Below, piece by piece: positions 1 through 7,357 of a DNA stretch of 64,000 nucleotides. Positions within the stretch are counted from its first letter, which is position 1. Every line of letters begins with the position of its first letter. The notes below the pieces were generated by a model. That model was not told the origin of the DNA, searched no databases, and saw only the letters and a list, made by a program, of their open reading frames with translations. The stretch spans positions 496,001 through 560,000 of the forward strand of contig CAWKCC010000004.1 in assembly GCA_963848045.1 (NCBI GenBank), written 5' to 3'. The translations under genes were made by a program, and so were the position numbers. Source of the DNA: CAVUAT01 sp963848045 (GTDB lineage Bacteria > Actinomycetota > Thermoleophilia > Solirubrobacterales > 70-9).

Positions 1-99
1 GATGCCAGCATCAGGCGCGACCGCTGCGCCCGCCCGGGTCGGTCGCGACAGCAGGGCCGTCGCTCAGGGAGTGGGCCGGCCGCGGTCGCGTCACGGCGA

Positions 100-342
100 C
101 TACTTGAACGTCACCTGGTTGACCGCCGAGCGGATCCTGTCGACGATCGTCTCGGCCAGCTCCAGACCCTGCTTGCCCTGGAAGCCCTTCATCGCGGCGA
201 CCATGCCCACCATCAGCAGCGCGACCAGCAGGATCAGCCCGACGTACTCGACCGTGCCCTGGCCCCGCTGCGGGCCGTGGCCCGCGGCGCGCCTCAGCGC
301 AACCAACACGGCGACGTGCGCCCTTGCGAGAACTGCGTTCAT
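100..342 (-). CDS. Flp-type (class IVb) pilin precursor
   Basis: Small prepilin of 80 residues, normally matured by a TadV/CpaA-like peptidase and assembled by a Tad secretion machine; none of those partners lies in the window. A basic leader of about 26 residues runs into QRGQGTVEY (residues 25-33), the glycine plus Glu/Tyr signature of Flp pilins, followed at once by a hydrophobic helix (about 34-50) and a short amphipathic C-terminus. The start at 342 is fixed by AAGGAGGTG four bases before ATG, one of the stronger Shine-Dalgarno sequences in the window. The frame is open upstream to 792 but that part is antisense to the glycosyltransferase and has no support. It is divergent from the gene at 502. 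Family call is firm; its Tad partners must be elsewhere. Confidence 0.85.
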   Translation of the reverse strand: MNAVLARAHVAVLVALRRAAGHGPQRGQGTVEYVGLILLVALLMVGMVAAMKGFQGKQGLELAETIVDRIRSAVNQVTFK

Positions 343-488
343 ACAGCACCTCCTTCGACCTCGATTGGCGACGATGCTGTCGCCGGCCGGCGCACCGAAC
401 CAGACCGCGCCGTGCCGATTCCGGGCAACTCTGCAACGTGCCACGCACCGCGGCGCCGCCAGATCGCGGCTGCGACGGTGCCTTGATC

Positions 489-501
489 TACGCTCAGCCC
501 G
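489..501 (+). promoter_or_regulatory. Leaderless-type promoter of the GT4 gene
   Basis: TACGCT at 489-494, then 7 bases to the ATG at 502; no Shine-Dalgarno sequence. The expected transcription start falls on or next to the start codon. Confidence 0.5.
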
Positions 502-1464
502 ATGCGGGCGCTGATCGTCACCAACCTCTACCCGAGCGCCGAGCGGCCCCGGCTCGGGCGCTTCGTGGCCGACCAGGTGGAGGCGATGCGCTCGCTCGGC
601 GCCGAGATCGAGCTGTTCACCTTCCCCTTGGGCGCCCGCGCCTACCTGCCCGCCTCGCGCCGGCTGCGCCGGCTGCTCTCGGAGCGATCGTTCGATGTCG
701 TGCACGCGCACTACGGTCTCTGCGGCTGGGTCGCGGCGCTCGCCGGCGCCCGGCCGCTGATCGTCACCTTCCATGGCACCGACGTCCGTCACCGCGTGGT
801 GGGACCGTCATCGCGGCGCCTTTGCCGCCGCATCGACCTGGCCGCCGGCGTCTCGCGCTCCATCTTCCAGCGGGAGGGCGGGCGCCCGGGGCTCGCCCTC
901 GGTCGCACTGCCACGGCCGTGCTGCCCTGCGGGGTGGATCTGGCGCGCTTTCGCCCGATCCCACGCGCCGAGGCCCGCGCTCGCCTGGGGCTCGACCCGG
1001 AGGGCCGCTACCTGCTGTTCCCAGCAGATCCATCTAGGGCAGTGAAGCGCCACGACCGCGCCCTTCAGGTCTCCGAGCTGGCCGGGGCCGAGCTGCTGGT
1101 AACGCGCGAGGTCGCTCCCGAGCAGATGCCCGACTGGGTCAACGCCGCCGCGGCGGTGCTGGTCACCTCCCAGAGCGAGGGCTTCGGCCTGGCCGCGCTC
1201 GAGGCACTGTCCTGCCGCGTTCCCGTGCTCTCCACCCCGGTCGGGGTGGCGCCGCTGGCGGCCGGCGAGGTGCAGGGATGCCTCGTCGCGCCGTTCGAAC
1301 CGGGTCGCTGGTCGGCGCTCGCGCGCTCCCATCTCGACACTCCCGACCCGCGCACCGCGGACTCCGGCATGGCCCCGGCCTTCGCCGTCGAGCCCATGGC
1401 CGAGCGCGTTCTCGCCGCCTATTCGGGCCTCCTCGATCAGCCCGATCGGGCCCGCGCCCGCTGA
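502..1464 (+). CDS. Glycosyltransferase family 4 (GT-B fold)
   Basis: Retaining glycosyltransferase of 320 residues that should transfer a sugar from a nucleotide donor to a lipid or glycan acceptor at the cytoplasmic face of the membrane. The N-terminal Rossmann half contains VVHAHYGLCGW and TFHGTDV (about residues 72-97), usual for GT4 acceptor domains. The C-terminal half has VTSQSEGFGLAALEALSC, the E-x7-E donor-binding element, and a following VPVLSTPVG strand. It is somewhat short for the family because the inter-domain region is compact. The start follows a leaderless-type promoter. The next gene begins 38 bases later with its own such promoter, so no operon is needed. Donor and acceptor cannot be told from sequence. 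Confidence 0.88.
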   Translation: MRALIVTNLYPSAERPRLGRFVADQVEAMRSLGAEIELFTFPLGARAYLPASRRLRRLLSERSFDVVHAHYGLCGWVAALAGARPLIVTFHGTDVRHRVVGPSSRRLCRRIDLAAGVSRSIFQREGGRPGLALGRTATAVLPCGVDLARFRPIPRAEARARLGLDPEGRYLLFPADPSRAVKRHDRALQVSELAGAELLVTREVAPEQMPDWVNAAAAVLVTSQSEGFGLAALEALSCRVPVLSTPVGVAPLAAGEVQGCLVAPFEPGRWSALARSHLDTPDPRTADSGMAPAFAVEPMAERVLAAYSGLLDQPDRARAR

Positions 1465-1487
1465 CCGCACCCCGCCTGGGGAGTCCG

Positions 1488-1502
1488 TAAAGTGGAACCT
1501 CG
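1488..1502 (+). promoter_or_regulatory. Leaderless-type promoter of the coiled-coil gene
   Basis: TAAAGT at 1488-1493, then 9 bases to ATG 1503; no Shine-Dalgarno sequence. Confidence 0.5.
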
Positions 1503-4118
1503 ATGCCAAGGCGTCAGCCCAACGAGGATGCGGGCGGCCCGCGCTCCCGCGCCGCCGACCGTGTGCTGGGCGAATCGCCCGGCAAGCCCACCGGCGAGAG
1601 GCCCGAGGTGCGCTCGATCCAGGGCGCCGAGGTCGAGGCCGCGGCCGAGGCCGCCGGCCAGGAGGCCCACCACAGCCCCGCCGCGCAGCAGCCCGCCAAC
1701 GGCGAGCGCGACCAGCGCCTGAGCACCGCCATCGAGGCCGCGCGCCGCTCGGCCGAGGACCGGGCGACAGCCGAGATCCTGGCCCTCGAGGAGGACCTGG
1801 AGCGCGAGCAACGGAACGCCGCGCGGGCGCTGCAGGAGCTGGAGCGGCGGCTCGAGCAGGCCGAGACCCGGGCGGTGGAGACGGCCACGATCACCGACGC
1901 GCGCGCGCGCGACGAGGCCGCAGGCTGGCTGCGCTCGCAACGCGAGGACCTTCGCCGCGAGGTCGAGCAGCAGGTGCGCTCGGAGCTCGGAGAGCGCCAC
2001 GATGAGCTCGTCGCCGAGCGCGATACGGCGGCCGAGGAGCTGCGCGAGGCGCTCGCCCGCGTCGATCAGGCCGAGCGGGCGAGCGAGGAGGCCGAGCGCG
2101 CCCGGGCCGAGATCGAGCGCAGGGTGCGGGCCGAGGCCGATGCCCGCCTGGCCGAGCACACCCGGCTCCTGCAGCAGCAGATCGAGTCGCTCGAGGCCGA
2201 GACGGAGGCGCGCGTGCGCGAGGCCACCGAGGAGGCGCGCGCGGAGGCCGCCGAGCAGGCGCGCGCCGAGCTGGCCGACGAGGGTCGCGCGCGAATCGAC
2301 GCCGCCGAGCGCCGGCTGTCGGGGCGCGAGCGCGAGCTTCGGGCCGAGGCGGCCCGGGAGACCGAGGAGCGGATTCGCGCCGAGGTCGAGCAGGGGCTCG
2401 CCGGCCGGATCGAGGAGATCACCAGCGCGGCCGAGAGCCGCGCGCGCCAGGAGGTGGAGGTCGCGCGCCGGGCCGCGCGGCAGCGCTTCTCCGCCGAGTT
2501 CGCCCTGCGCGAGCAGGAGCTCGAGTTGGAGCGAGAGGCCGCGCAGAGCTCCGCCGAGCAGGCACAGGCACGCCTCGACGAGATCGCTGCGCAGATAGCC
2601 GCGGCCGGCGAGCGGGTCGAGGGCGCCGAGCTGAGGCTCGGCGAGGAGAGCTCGCGCTTGCAGCTGCTCGCCGACGAGCGAATCGCCGCCGAGACGGTCC
2701 GCCTGCGGAAGGAGTCCGATGCCCGGCTCGCCGAGGCCACCGCCCGCCTGGAGGCCGAGACGGAGGAGCAGGCGCGCAACGAGGTTCAGAAGAGGTTGGC
2801 CGAACAGCGCGAGGCGCTGCGAGCCGAGGCCGACGAGCGCGTCGAGGCCGCCACCGAGAAGGCGAGGGCCGAGGCCGAGGCGATCTACCGCGACGAAATC
2901 GATGCGCTCAGCGCCGAGCTCACCGAGGAGCGCGGCTCGCGCCAGGAGCTGATCGAGAAGTCCGAGCTGCGCGCGGAGCGCGCCGAGCAGAAGGCCGCCA
3001 GGGCCCAGGTCGCCGGCCTCGATGCCGAGGTCGAGGCTCGCACCGCGGCGGCTGACTGGGTGCGAGGGCAATCGAAAGCGATGCAGCGCGAGGCCCGGCG
3101 CGAGGCCCGCGAGCGGGCCGAGCAGGCGCGGCGCAAGGCCGAGGAGAAGCTCTCGACCGAGGCCGCCGAGGCCCTGCGCAAGGAGACCGAGAGGATCGAG
3201 AAGGAGGCCGCCGCTCGCGAGAAGCGCGCCGCCGCAGACGCCCGTCGCGAGGCCGAGCTGGCCTCGCGCGCGCAGTTCGCCGAGCGCGAGGCCGAGCTGG
3301 CGGTTGAGCTCGAGAGCGCGGCGTCGTCGCTGCGAGCCGCCGAGCTGCAGCTGGCCGAGGCCGAGGACCGCGCCGCCGTCGCGGAGCGTCAGCTGGGGAC
3401 GATCGCCGAGCAGGAGCTCGCGAAGCGCGAGCAGGAGCGCCAGACGCGCTTCTCAGAGCTGGAGGAGTCGATCACTTCGGTGAAGAGCGCCGCGACCGCC
3501 GCCGAGGCGCGCGCCGTCGCCGGCGAGATCAAGCTGCCCGAGCCCGAGGAGCCCTCCGCTGAAGAGCCGGCCGAGCCGGTCACCGGCGAGCGGCCGGCCG
3601 CCGACGCCGCCAAGCCGAAGCGCGGCTTGCTGCGCTTCCGCCGCAGGCGCGCCACCCGCAAGGTGGCGAAGACCGAGCCGATGGCCGAGGACGAGGCGGC
3701 GAGCGGGGTCGCGGCGGCCGAAGCCGCGCAGGCGCAGCCCTCTGAGCCCGCGAAGCCGGCGAAGAGAGCCGCGAGCAAGAAGGCTCCTGCGAAGAAGGCC
3801 GCCGCCAAGCGTGCAAGAGCGAAGAAGGCCGATACCGAGAAGCCTGCGAAGAAGGCCCCGGCGGGGGGCGCCAAGAAGCGGCGCGCCAAGGGGACCCGTT
3901 CGGCGGGCTCCGACACCGAGACCCGGCGGCGGCTGGTGAACCTAAACGAGGCGACCTTCGAGCAGCTTCGCCAGATGGGAATGTCGGTGACCCAGTCGAC
4001 CCGGGTGATCGCCTACCGAGAGCGGCAGGGCGGCTTCGAATCGATCGACGACCTCGACTCAATCCCCGGCTTTCCCAAGGACCTGCGGGCCGAGCTCAAG
4101 CAGCGGCTCTCGGCCTAG
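1503..4118 (+). CDS. Giant coiled-coil protein with Lys/Ala-rich H1-like region and C-terminal helix-hairpin-helix
   Basis: I do not recognise an orthologue with a known function. The 871 residues fall into four parts: a disordered Pro/Ala-rich head (1-65), an almost unbroken Glu/Arg/Ala coiled coil (about 70-675) full of heptads such as RAEAAEQARAELADE, a Glu/Pro hinge, and a Lys/Ala segment (about 755-800, KKAPAKKAAAKRARAKK) like bacterial histone-H1-type tails. It ends in a ComEA-type HhH domain (about 808-871; VNLNEATFEQL, then IDDLDSIPGF). HhH plus a basic tail implies nonspecific DNA binding, and the coil would be several tens of nanometres long if dimeric. There is no signal peptide or membrane helix, so it is cytoplasmic. 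A role as nucleoid organiser or DNA-tethered scaffold is inference. It shares a CTAG stop overlap with the convergent gene. Confidence 0.8.
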   Translation: MPRRQPNEDAGGPRSRAADRVLGESPGKPTGERPEVRSIQGAEVEAAAEAAGQEAHHSPAAQQPANGERDQRLSTAIEAARRSAEDRATAEILALEEDLEREQRNAARALQELERRLEQAETRAVETATITDARARDEAAGWLRSQREDLRREVEQQVRSELGERHDELVAERDTAAEELREALARVDQAERASEEAERARAEIERRVRAEADARLAEHTRLLQQQIESLEAETEARVREATEEARAEAAEQARAELADEGRARIDAAERRLSGRERELRAEAARETEERIRAEVEQGLAGRIEEITSAAESRARQEVEVARRAARQRFSAEFALREQELELEREAAQSSAEQAQARLDEIAAQIAAAGERVEGAELRLGEESSRLQLLADERIAAETVRLRKESDARLAEATARLEAETEEQARNEVQKRLAEQREALRAEADERVEAATEKARAEAEAIYRDEIDALSAELTEERGSRQELIEKSELRAERAEQKAARAQVAGLDAEVEARTAAADWVRGQSKAMQREARREARERAEQARRKAEEKLSTEAAEALRKETERIEKEAAAREKRAAADARREAELASRAQFAEREAELAVELESAASSLRAAELQLAEAEDRAAVAERQLGTIAEQELAKREQERQTRFSELEESITSVKSAATAAEARAVAGEIKLPEPEEPSAEEPAEPVTGERPAADAAKPKRGLLRFRRRRATRKVAKTEPMAEDEAASGVAAAEAAQAQPSEPAKPAKRAASKKAPAKKAAAKRARAKKADTEKPAKKAPAGGAKKRRAKGTRSAGSDTETRRRLVNLNEATFEQLRQMGMSVTQSTRVIAYRERQGGFESIDDLDSIPGFPKDLRAELKQRLSA

Positions 4119-4798
4119 GCCTCGCTCCGAGCCCCGCGGAGCCCGCGCCGAAGCCCCACTATCAGTGCCCCGGCCTGGGCGCCGACCAACACCGCCATCG
4201 CGCCGCCCGCCGCTCCCCAGAAGAAGTCGGGATAGATGCGGCGCAGCGTGTATGCGTCGTTGAAGCGCCAGCTGTCGCCCTCGAAGAAGATGCCGTGAAA
4301 GCCGTCGAAGAAGAACTCGAAGTCGATCAGCATCACCACGCCGATCACCGCCATCGCCCCCAGAGTCAGCCAGGCTCCGGTGACCAGCGCCCTCCCGCCC
4401 AGCCCGGATTCGGGCCGGCGCCTCAGCCCGAGCGCGGCGGCGAGCCCCGCCGCGAGCGCGATCGCCCAAGCGATCAGGACACCCGCCACCAGCGAGCGCA
4501 CGTCCTGCATGTGGCTGATCTCGCGCTCGGTGAAGGCCGGCTCCCCGTCGGGCAGGCGCGCCTCGCGCAGTAGCGCGGTGCCCTCGCCGAAGGGCCGGAT
4601 AGCGTCGATCCCGAGCACCGCCAGGTCCTTGCGCTCGCCCTCACCGAGGCCCTCGGCATCGGCGGGAAAGCCGGGCAGCGCGTACTCCGCCTCGATCAGC
4701 CAGGAGCCCGTCAGCACCCAGAGCGTGTTGCCGATCAGCATCACGGGGACCGCGGCGATCAGCAGCGCCGAGAGCGCGATCGCGACCCTGTCGGTCAT
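4115..4798 (-). CDS. DUF1461 / TIGR01906-type integral membrane protein
   Basis: Membrane protein of 227 residues with four predicted helices: one at the N-terminus (about 5-30), then an extracytoplasmic loop containing EREISHMQDVRSLVAG, two central helices (about 115-137 and 150-168), and a last one before a basic tail. The HMxDV element, the FFDGFHGIFFEGDSWRF motif and the YPDFFW element before the last helix are the hallmarks of the TIGR01906/DUF1461 family, whose function is not established. The start at 4798 is chosen because GGAGGGCTG directly precedes ATG and upstream codons are not hydrophobic; the open frame continues to 4966. The stop overlaps that of the coiled-coil gene by 4 bases. 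Confidence 0.75.
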   Translation of the reverse strand: MTDRVAIALSALLIAAVPVMLIGNTLWVLTGSWLIEAEYALPGFPADAEGLGEGERKDLAVLGIDAIRPFGEGTALLREARLPDGEPAFTEREISHMQDVRSLVAGVLIAWAIALAAGLAAALGLRRRPESGLGGRALVTGAWLTLGAMAVIGVVMLIDFEFFFDGFHGIFFEGDSWRFNDAYTLRRIYPDFFWGAAGGAMAVLVGAQAGALIVGLRRGLRGARSEA

Positions 4799-4856
4799 CA
4801 GCCCTCCGCAGCCGCCTGCAGCGACCGGCGGATGCCCGTGATCGGCGGCTGCGGTT

Positions 4857-5855
4857 TCAGAGGCCCGGCCAGTGTCTCGCCAGCCCCGCGGCATAGGACT
4901 CCGCGAACGCGGCCGCGGCCCGTCGCGGCGGACCCCCGCCCTGCAGCCCCTCGATCGTCGCCACAACCGAGTCGGCGAGCGCGGTCACGTTGTAGCCCCC
5001 CTCGAGGCAGACCACCACGGGCACTCCCAGCTCGGCGCCGAGCTCACGGATGGTGGCGGCCATCTCGCGGAAGCCGGCCTCGTCGAGCTCGCACTGGGCC
5101 AGAGGGTCGTCGCGATGAGCGTCGTAGCCGGCCGAGACCAGCAGCAGCCCGGGCCTGAACGAGCGCGCGATCGGCACGATCACGTGCTGGAGCAGGGACA
5201 GGAACTCGTCGGGGCCGCTGCCGGGCGGAACCGGCAGGTTGACCGTGTAGCCCTCGCCCTCACCCCCGCCCACGTCCGTTGCGGCGCCGGTGCCGGGATA
5301 GAGCGGGCTCTGGTGGATGCTCGAGTACAGCACCGAGGGGTCCTCGTAGAAGATCGCCTCGGTGCCGTTGCCGTGGTGCACGTCCCAGTCGCAGATCAGA
5401 ACGCGCTCCAGACCCCGCGCCTCGATCGCGTGACGGGCCGCCACCGCGGCGCTGTTGAACAGGCAGAATCCCATCGCCTGCCCGGCCTCGGCGTGATGGC
5501 CGGGCGGGCGCAGCCCACAGAACGCGAAGCCTCCCTGCTGGAGGGTGCGATCGACCGCCGCGACCGCGCCGCCGGCAGCGTGCTGGGCGGCCTCCCACGA
5601 TCCCCGGCTGGCGATGGTGTCGAAGTCGATCATCGTCTGCTCGGCGGCGGCGGTCGCCTCGATCGCCGCGATGTGGGCCTCGGTGTGGACGCGCAGCAGC
5701 TGCTCGCGTTCGGCCGCCGGCGCTTCGACCAGCTCGAGCCCCAGCCAGTCGCGATCCGACATCGCCTCCTCGATCGCGGCGAGGCGCCGCGCGTTCTCGG
5801 GATGGGCGCCGGTCTCGTGCCCGAAGGAGCTCTGGTGGCGGAGGTAGACGCCCAT
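4857..5855 (-). CDS. Class II histone deacetylase-family (acetoin utilization/amidohydrolase) protein
   Basis: Zinc-dependent deacetylase of 332 residues that removes acetyl groups from protein lysines, acetylpolyamines or similar amides in the cytoplasm. Key elements seen in order: GHETGAHPENARRL near the N-terminus, RPPGHHAE (active-site His pair, about 117-124), WDVHHGNGTEAIFY (zinc-ligand Asp and His, about 155-168), SAGYDAHRDDPLA (third zinc ligand Asp, about 243-255) and LEGGYN (about 288). The length is typical of bacterial class II-like homologues. The start at 5855 has TAGCGT 9 bases upstream, back-to-back with the NadB promoter. Whether the substrate is a protein or a small molecule cannot be decided. 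Confidence 0.9.
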   Translation of the reverse strand: MGVYLRHQSSFGHETGAHPENARRLAAIEEAMSDRDWLGLELVEAPAAEREQLLRVHTEAHIAAIEATAAAEQTMIDFDTIASRGSWEAAQHAAGGAVAAVDRTLQQGGFAFCGLRPPGHHAEAGQAMGFCLFNSAAVAARHAIEARGLERVLICDWDVHHGNGTEAIFYEDPSVLYSSIHQSPLYPGTGAATDVGGGEGEGYTVNLPVPPGSGPDEFLSLLQHVIVPIARSFRPGLLLVSAGYDAHRDDPLAQCELDEAGFREMAATIRELGAELGVPVVVCLEGGYNVTALADSVVATIEGLQGGGPPRRAAAAFAESYAAGLARHWPGL

Positions 5856-5900
5856 GGCAGACCAACGCTAGTCGTCGCCAATGCGTAGGGTGGCCTCGCT
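5856..5900. promoter_or_regulatory. Divergent leaderless promoters (deacetylase / nadB)
   Basis: Minus strand: TAGCGT at 5870-5865 with 9 bases to ATG 5855. Plus strand: TAGGGT at 5886-5891 with 9 bases to a CTG at 5901 that is in frame with NadB. The two -10 boxes are only 15 bases apart. Confidence 0.45.
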
Positions 5901-7349
5901 CTGGGCAACTCCAACCCGAATTACGACGTCGCCGTGATAGGCGGCGGGGCGGCGGGCCTGTACACGGCCCTGATCGCCGCCGAGTCCGGGGCTGACGTGA
6001 TCGTGGTCTCGCGCAAGCAGCTCAGCGAGAGCTCCAGCTTCTGGGCCCAGGGCGGGCTCGCCGCTGCGATCGGCCCCGACGACTCACCCGAGCTGCACGT
6101 CGCGGACACGCTCTCGGCCGGCCGTGACTCGTGCCGCCCCTCCGCAGCGGTGGTGCTGGCGGCCGAGGCGCCCGGGATCGTCGCCGAGCTGGAGCGCCGC
6201 GGCGTCGAGTTCGACCGCGGCCCGGACGGCGAGCTCGAGCTGGCGCTGGAGGGTGGGCACTCGCGCCGCCGCGTCGTGCACGCGGGCGGGGCCGGAACCG
6301 GACGCCGGATCACCGAGCGCCTCGCCGAGCTGGCCGCCGCCGAGGAGCGCATCCACGTTGCCGAGGGCTCTTCGGCTCTGGCGCTGTGGAGCGACGGGGA
6401 GGGCTGCCACGGGGTGATCACCGAGGCCGAGCGGGTGCGCGCCAGGGCGACCGTGCTCGCGACCGGCGGAGCCGCGGCTCTGTGGGCGCGCACCACCAAC
6501 CCCTGGGGCGCGATCGGGGCGGGCGCCGTGATGGCCGAAGCCGCCGGCGCCGAGCTCGCCGACCTCGAGCTCTGCCAGTTCCACCCCACCGCGCTGGCCG
6601 CGCCGGGCGCCAGGGCCGACGGGCTGCTGGTCACCGAGGCGGTGCGCGGCGAGGGCGCCACCCTGCTCGACGCGGCGGGCGAGCGCTTCACCGACGAGCT
6701 CGCCCCCCGCGACGCGGTCACCCTCGCCGTGCTCGCCCAGATGGACGCTGACGGCGCCGCGCACGTGCGCCTCGACCTGCGCGAGATCGCTGAGTCGGCC
6801 TTTCCGAACGTGTTCGACGCCCTTCGCGAAGCCGGCTTCGACCCGGCCGCCGAGCCGATCCCGGTGGCCCCCGCCTCGCATTACGTGATGGGCGGGATAG
6901 CCACCGACCTCAGCGGCCACTCCTCGCTGCCGGGCCTGTTTGCGGTGGGCGAATGCGCCTGCACCGGCCTGCACGGCGCCAACCGCCTCGCCTCCAACAG
7001 CCTCAGCGAGTGCTTCGTGCTCGGGGCGCGGGTGGCGAGGGCGGCTCTTGATCAGCCCGACCTCGGCGAAGCGCCCGCTCCGCCGGAATGGCGCTTCCGC
7101 CCGCCCGGCGCCGAGACCCGCGACGCCGTCTGGCGCCTCGCAGGCCCGCGGCGCCGGGGGGTCGAGCTGGAAGCGCTGGTCTCGGACCCGTATCCGCTGG
7201 CGGGCCTGATCGCCCGCTTCGCGCTGGCCCGGGAGGAGTCGCGCGGCTCGCACCGCCGCATGGAGTTTCCCGAGCCCGACCCGGCGCTCGACGGCCGCCA
7301 CCTCGTCTGGGGCCCCGGCGGCGCGCTGCGCTGGGAGGGGTGGGAGTAG
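5901..7349 (+). CDS. nadB: L-aspartate oxidase
   Basis: FAD flavoprotein that oxidises L-aspartate to iminoaspartate, the first step of de novo NAD synthesis, working with quinolinate synthase (not in the window). The Rossmann glycines VIGGGAAGLYTAL are at the very N-terminus; FAD and succinate-dehydrogenase-family motifs follow: SFWAQGGLAAAI, QFHPTAL, EAVRGEGATLLDAAGERF, SHYVMGGIATD and GLHGANRLASNSLSECFV. About 480 residues, shorter than the usual ~530 because the C-terminal domain is reduced. The first standard start codon is GTG 5934, but this removes YDVAV, half of the first beta strand. The in-frame CTG 5901, 9 bases after TAGGGT, restores it, so I place the start there with caution. 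The stop lies 8 bases before hyuA. Confidence 0.88.
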   Translation: MGNSNPNYDVAVIGGGAAGLYTALIAAESGADVIVVSRKQLSESSSFWAQGGLAAAIGPDDSPELHVADTLSAGRDSCRPSAAVVLAAEAPGIVAELERRGVEFDRGPDGELELALEGGHSRRRVVHAGGAGTGRRITERLAELAAAEERIHVAEGSSALALWSDGEGCHGVITEAERVRARATVLATGGAAALWARTTNPWGAIGAGAVMAEAAGAELADLELCQFHPTALAAPGARADGLLVTEAVRGEGATLLDAAGERFTDELAPRDAVTLAVLAQMDADGAAHVRLDLREIAESAFPNVFDALREAGFDPAAEPIPVAPASHYVMGGIATDLSGHSSLPGLFAVGECACTGLHGANRLASNSLSECFVLGARVARAALDQPDLGEAPAPPEWRFRPPGAETRDAVWRLAGPRRRGVELEALVSDPYPLAGLIARFALAREESRGSHRRMEFPEPDPALDGRHLVWGPGGALRWEGWE

Positions 7350-7357
7350 AGGGGGGC

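Noticed and set aside
343..792. 230-residue frame reaching upstream from the Flp pilin
   Set aside because: Strong ribosome site at 342 and antisense overlap with the glycosyltransferase.
3760..3890. Repeated AAGAAGGC units as a possible DNA repeat array
   Set aside because: Codes for the Lys/Ala tail of the coiled-coil protein; no regular period.
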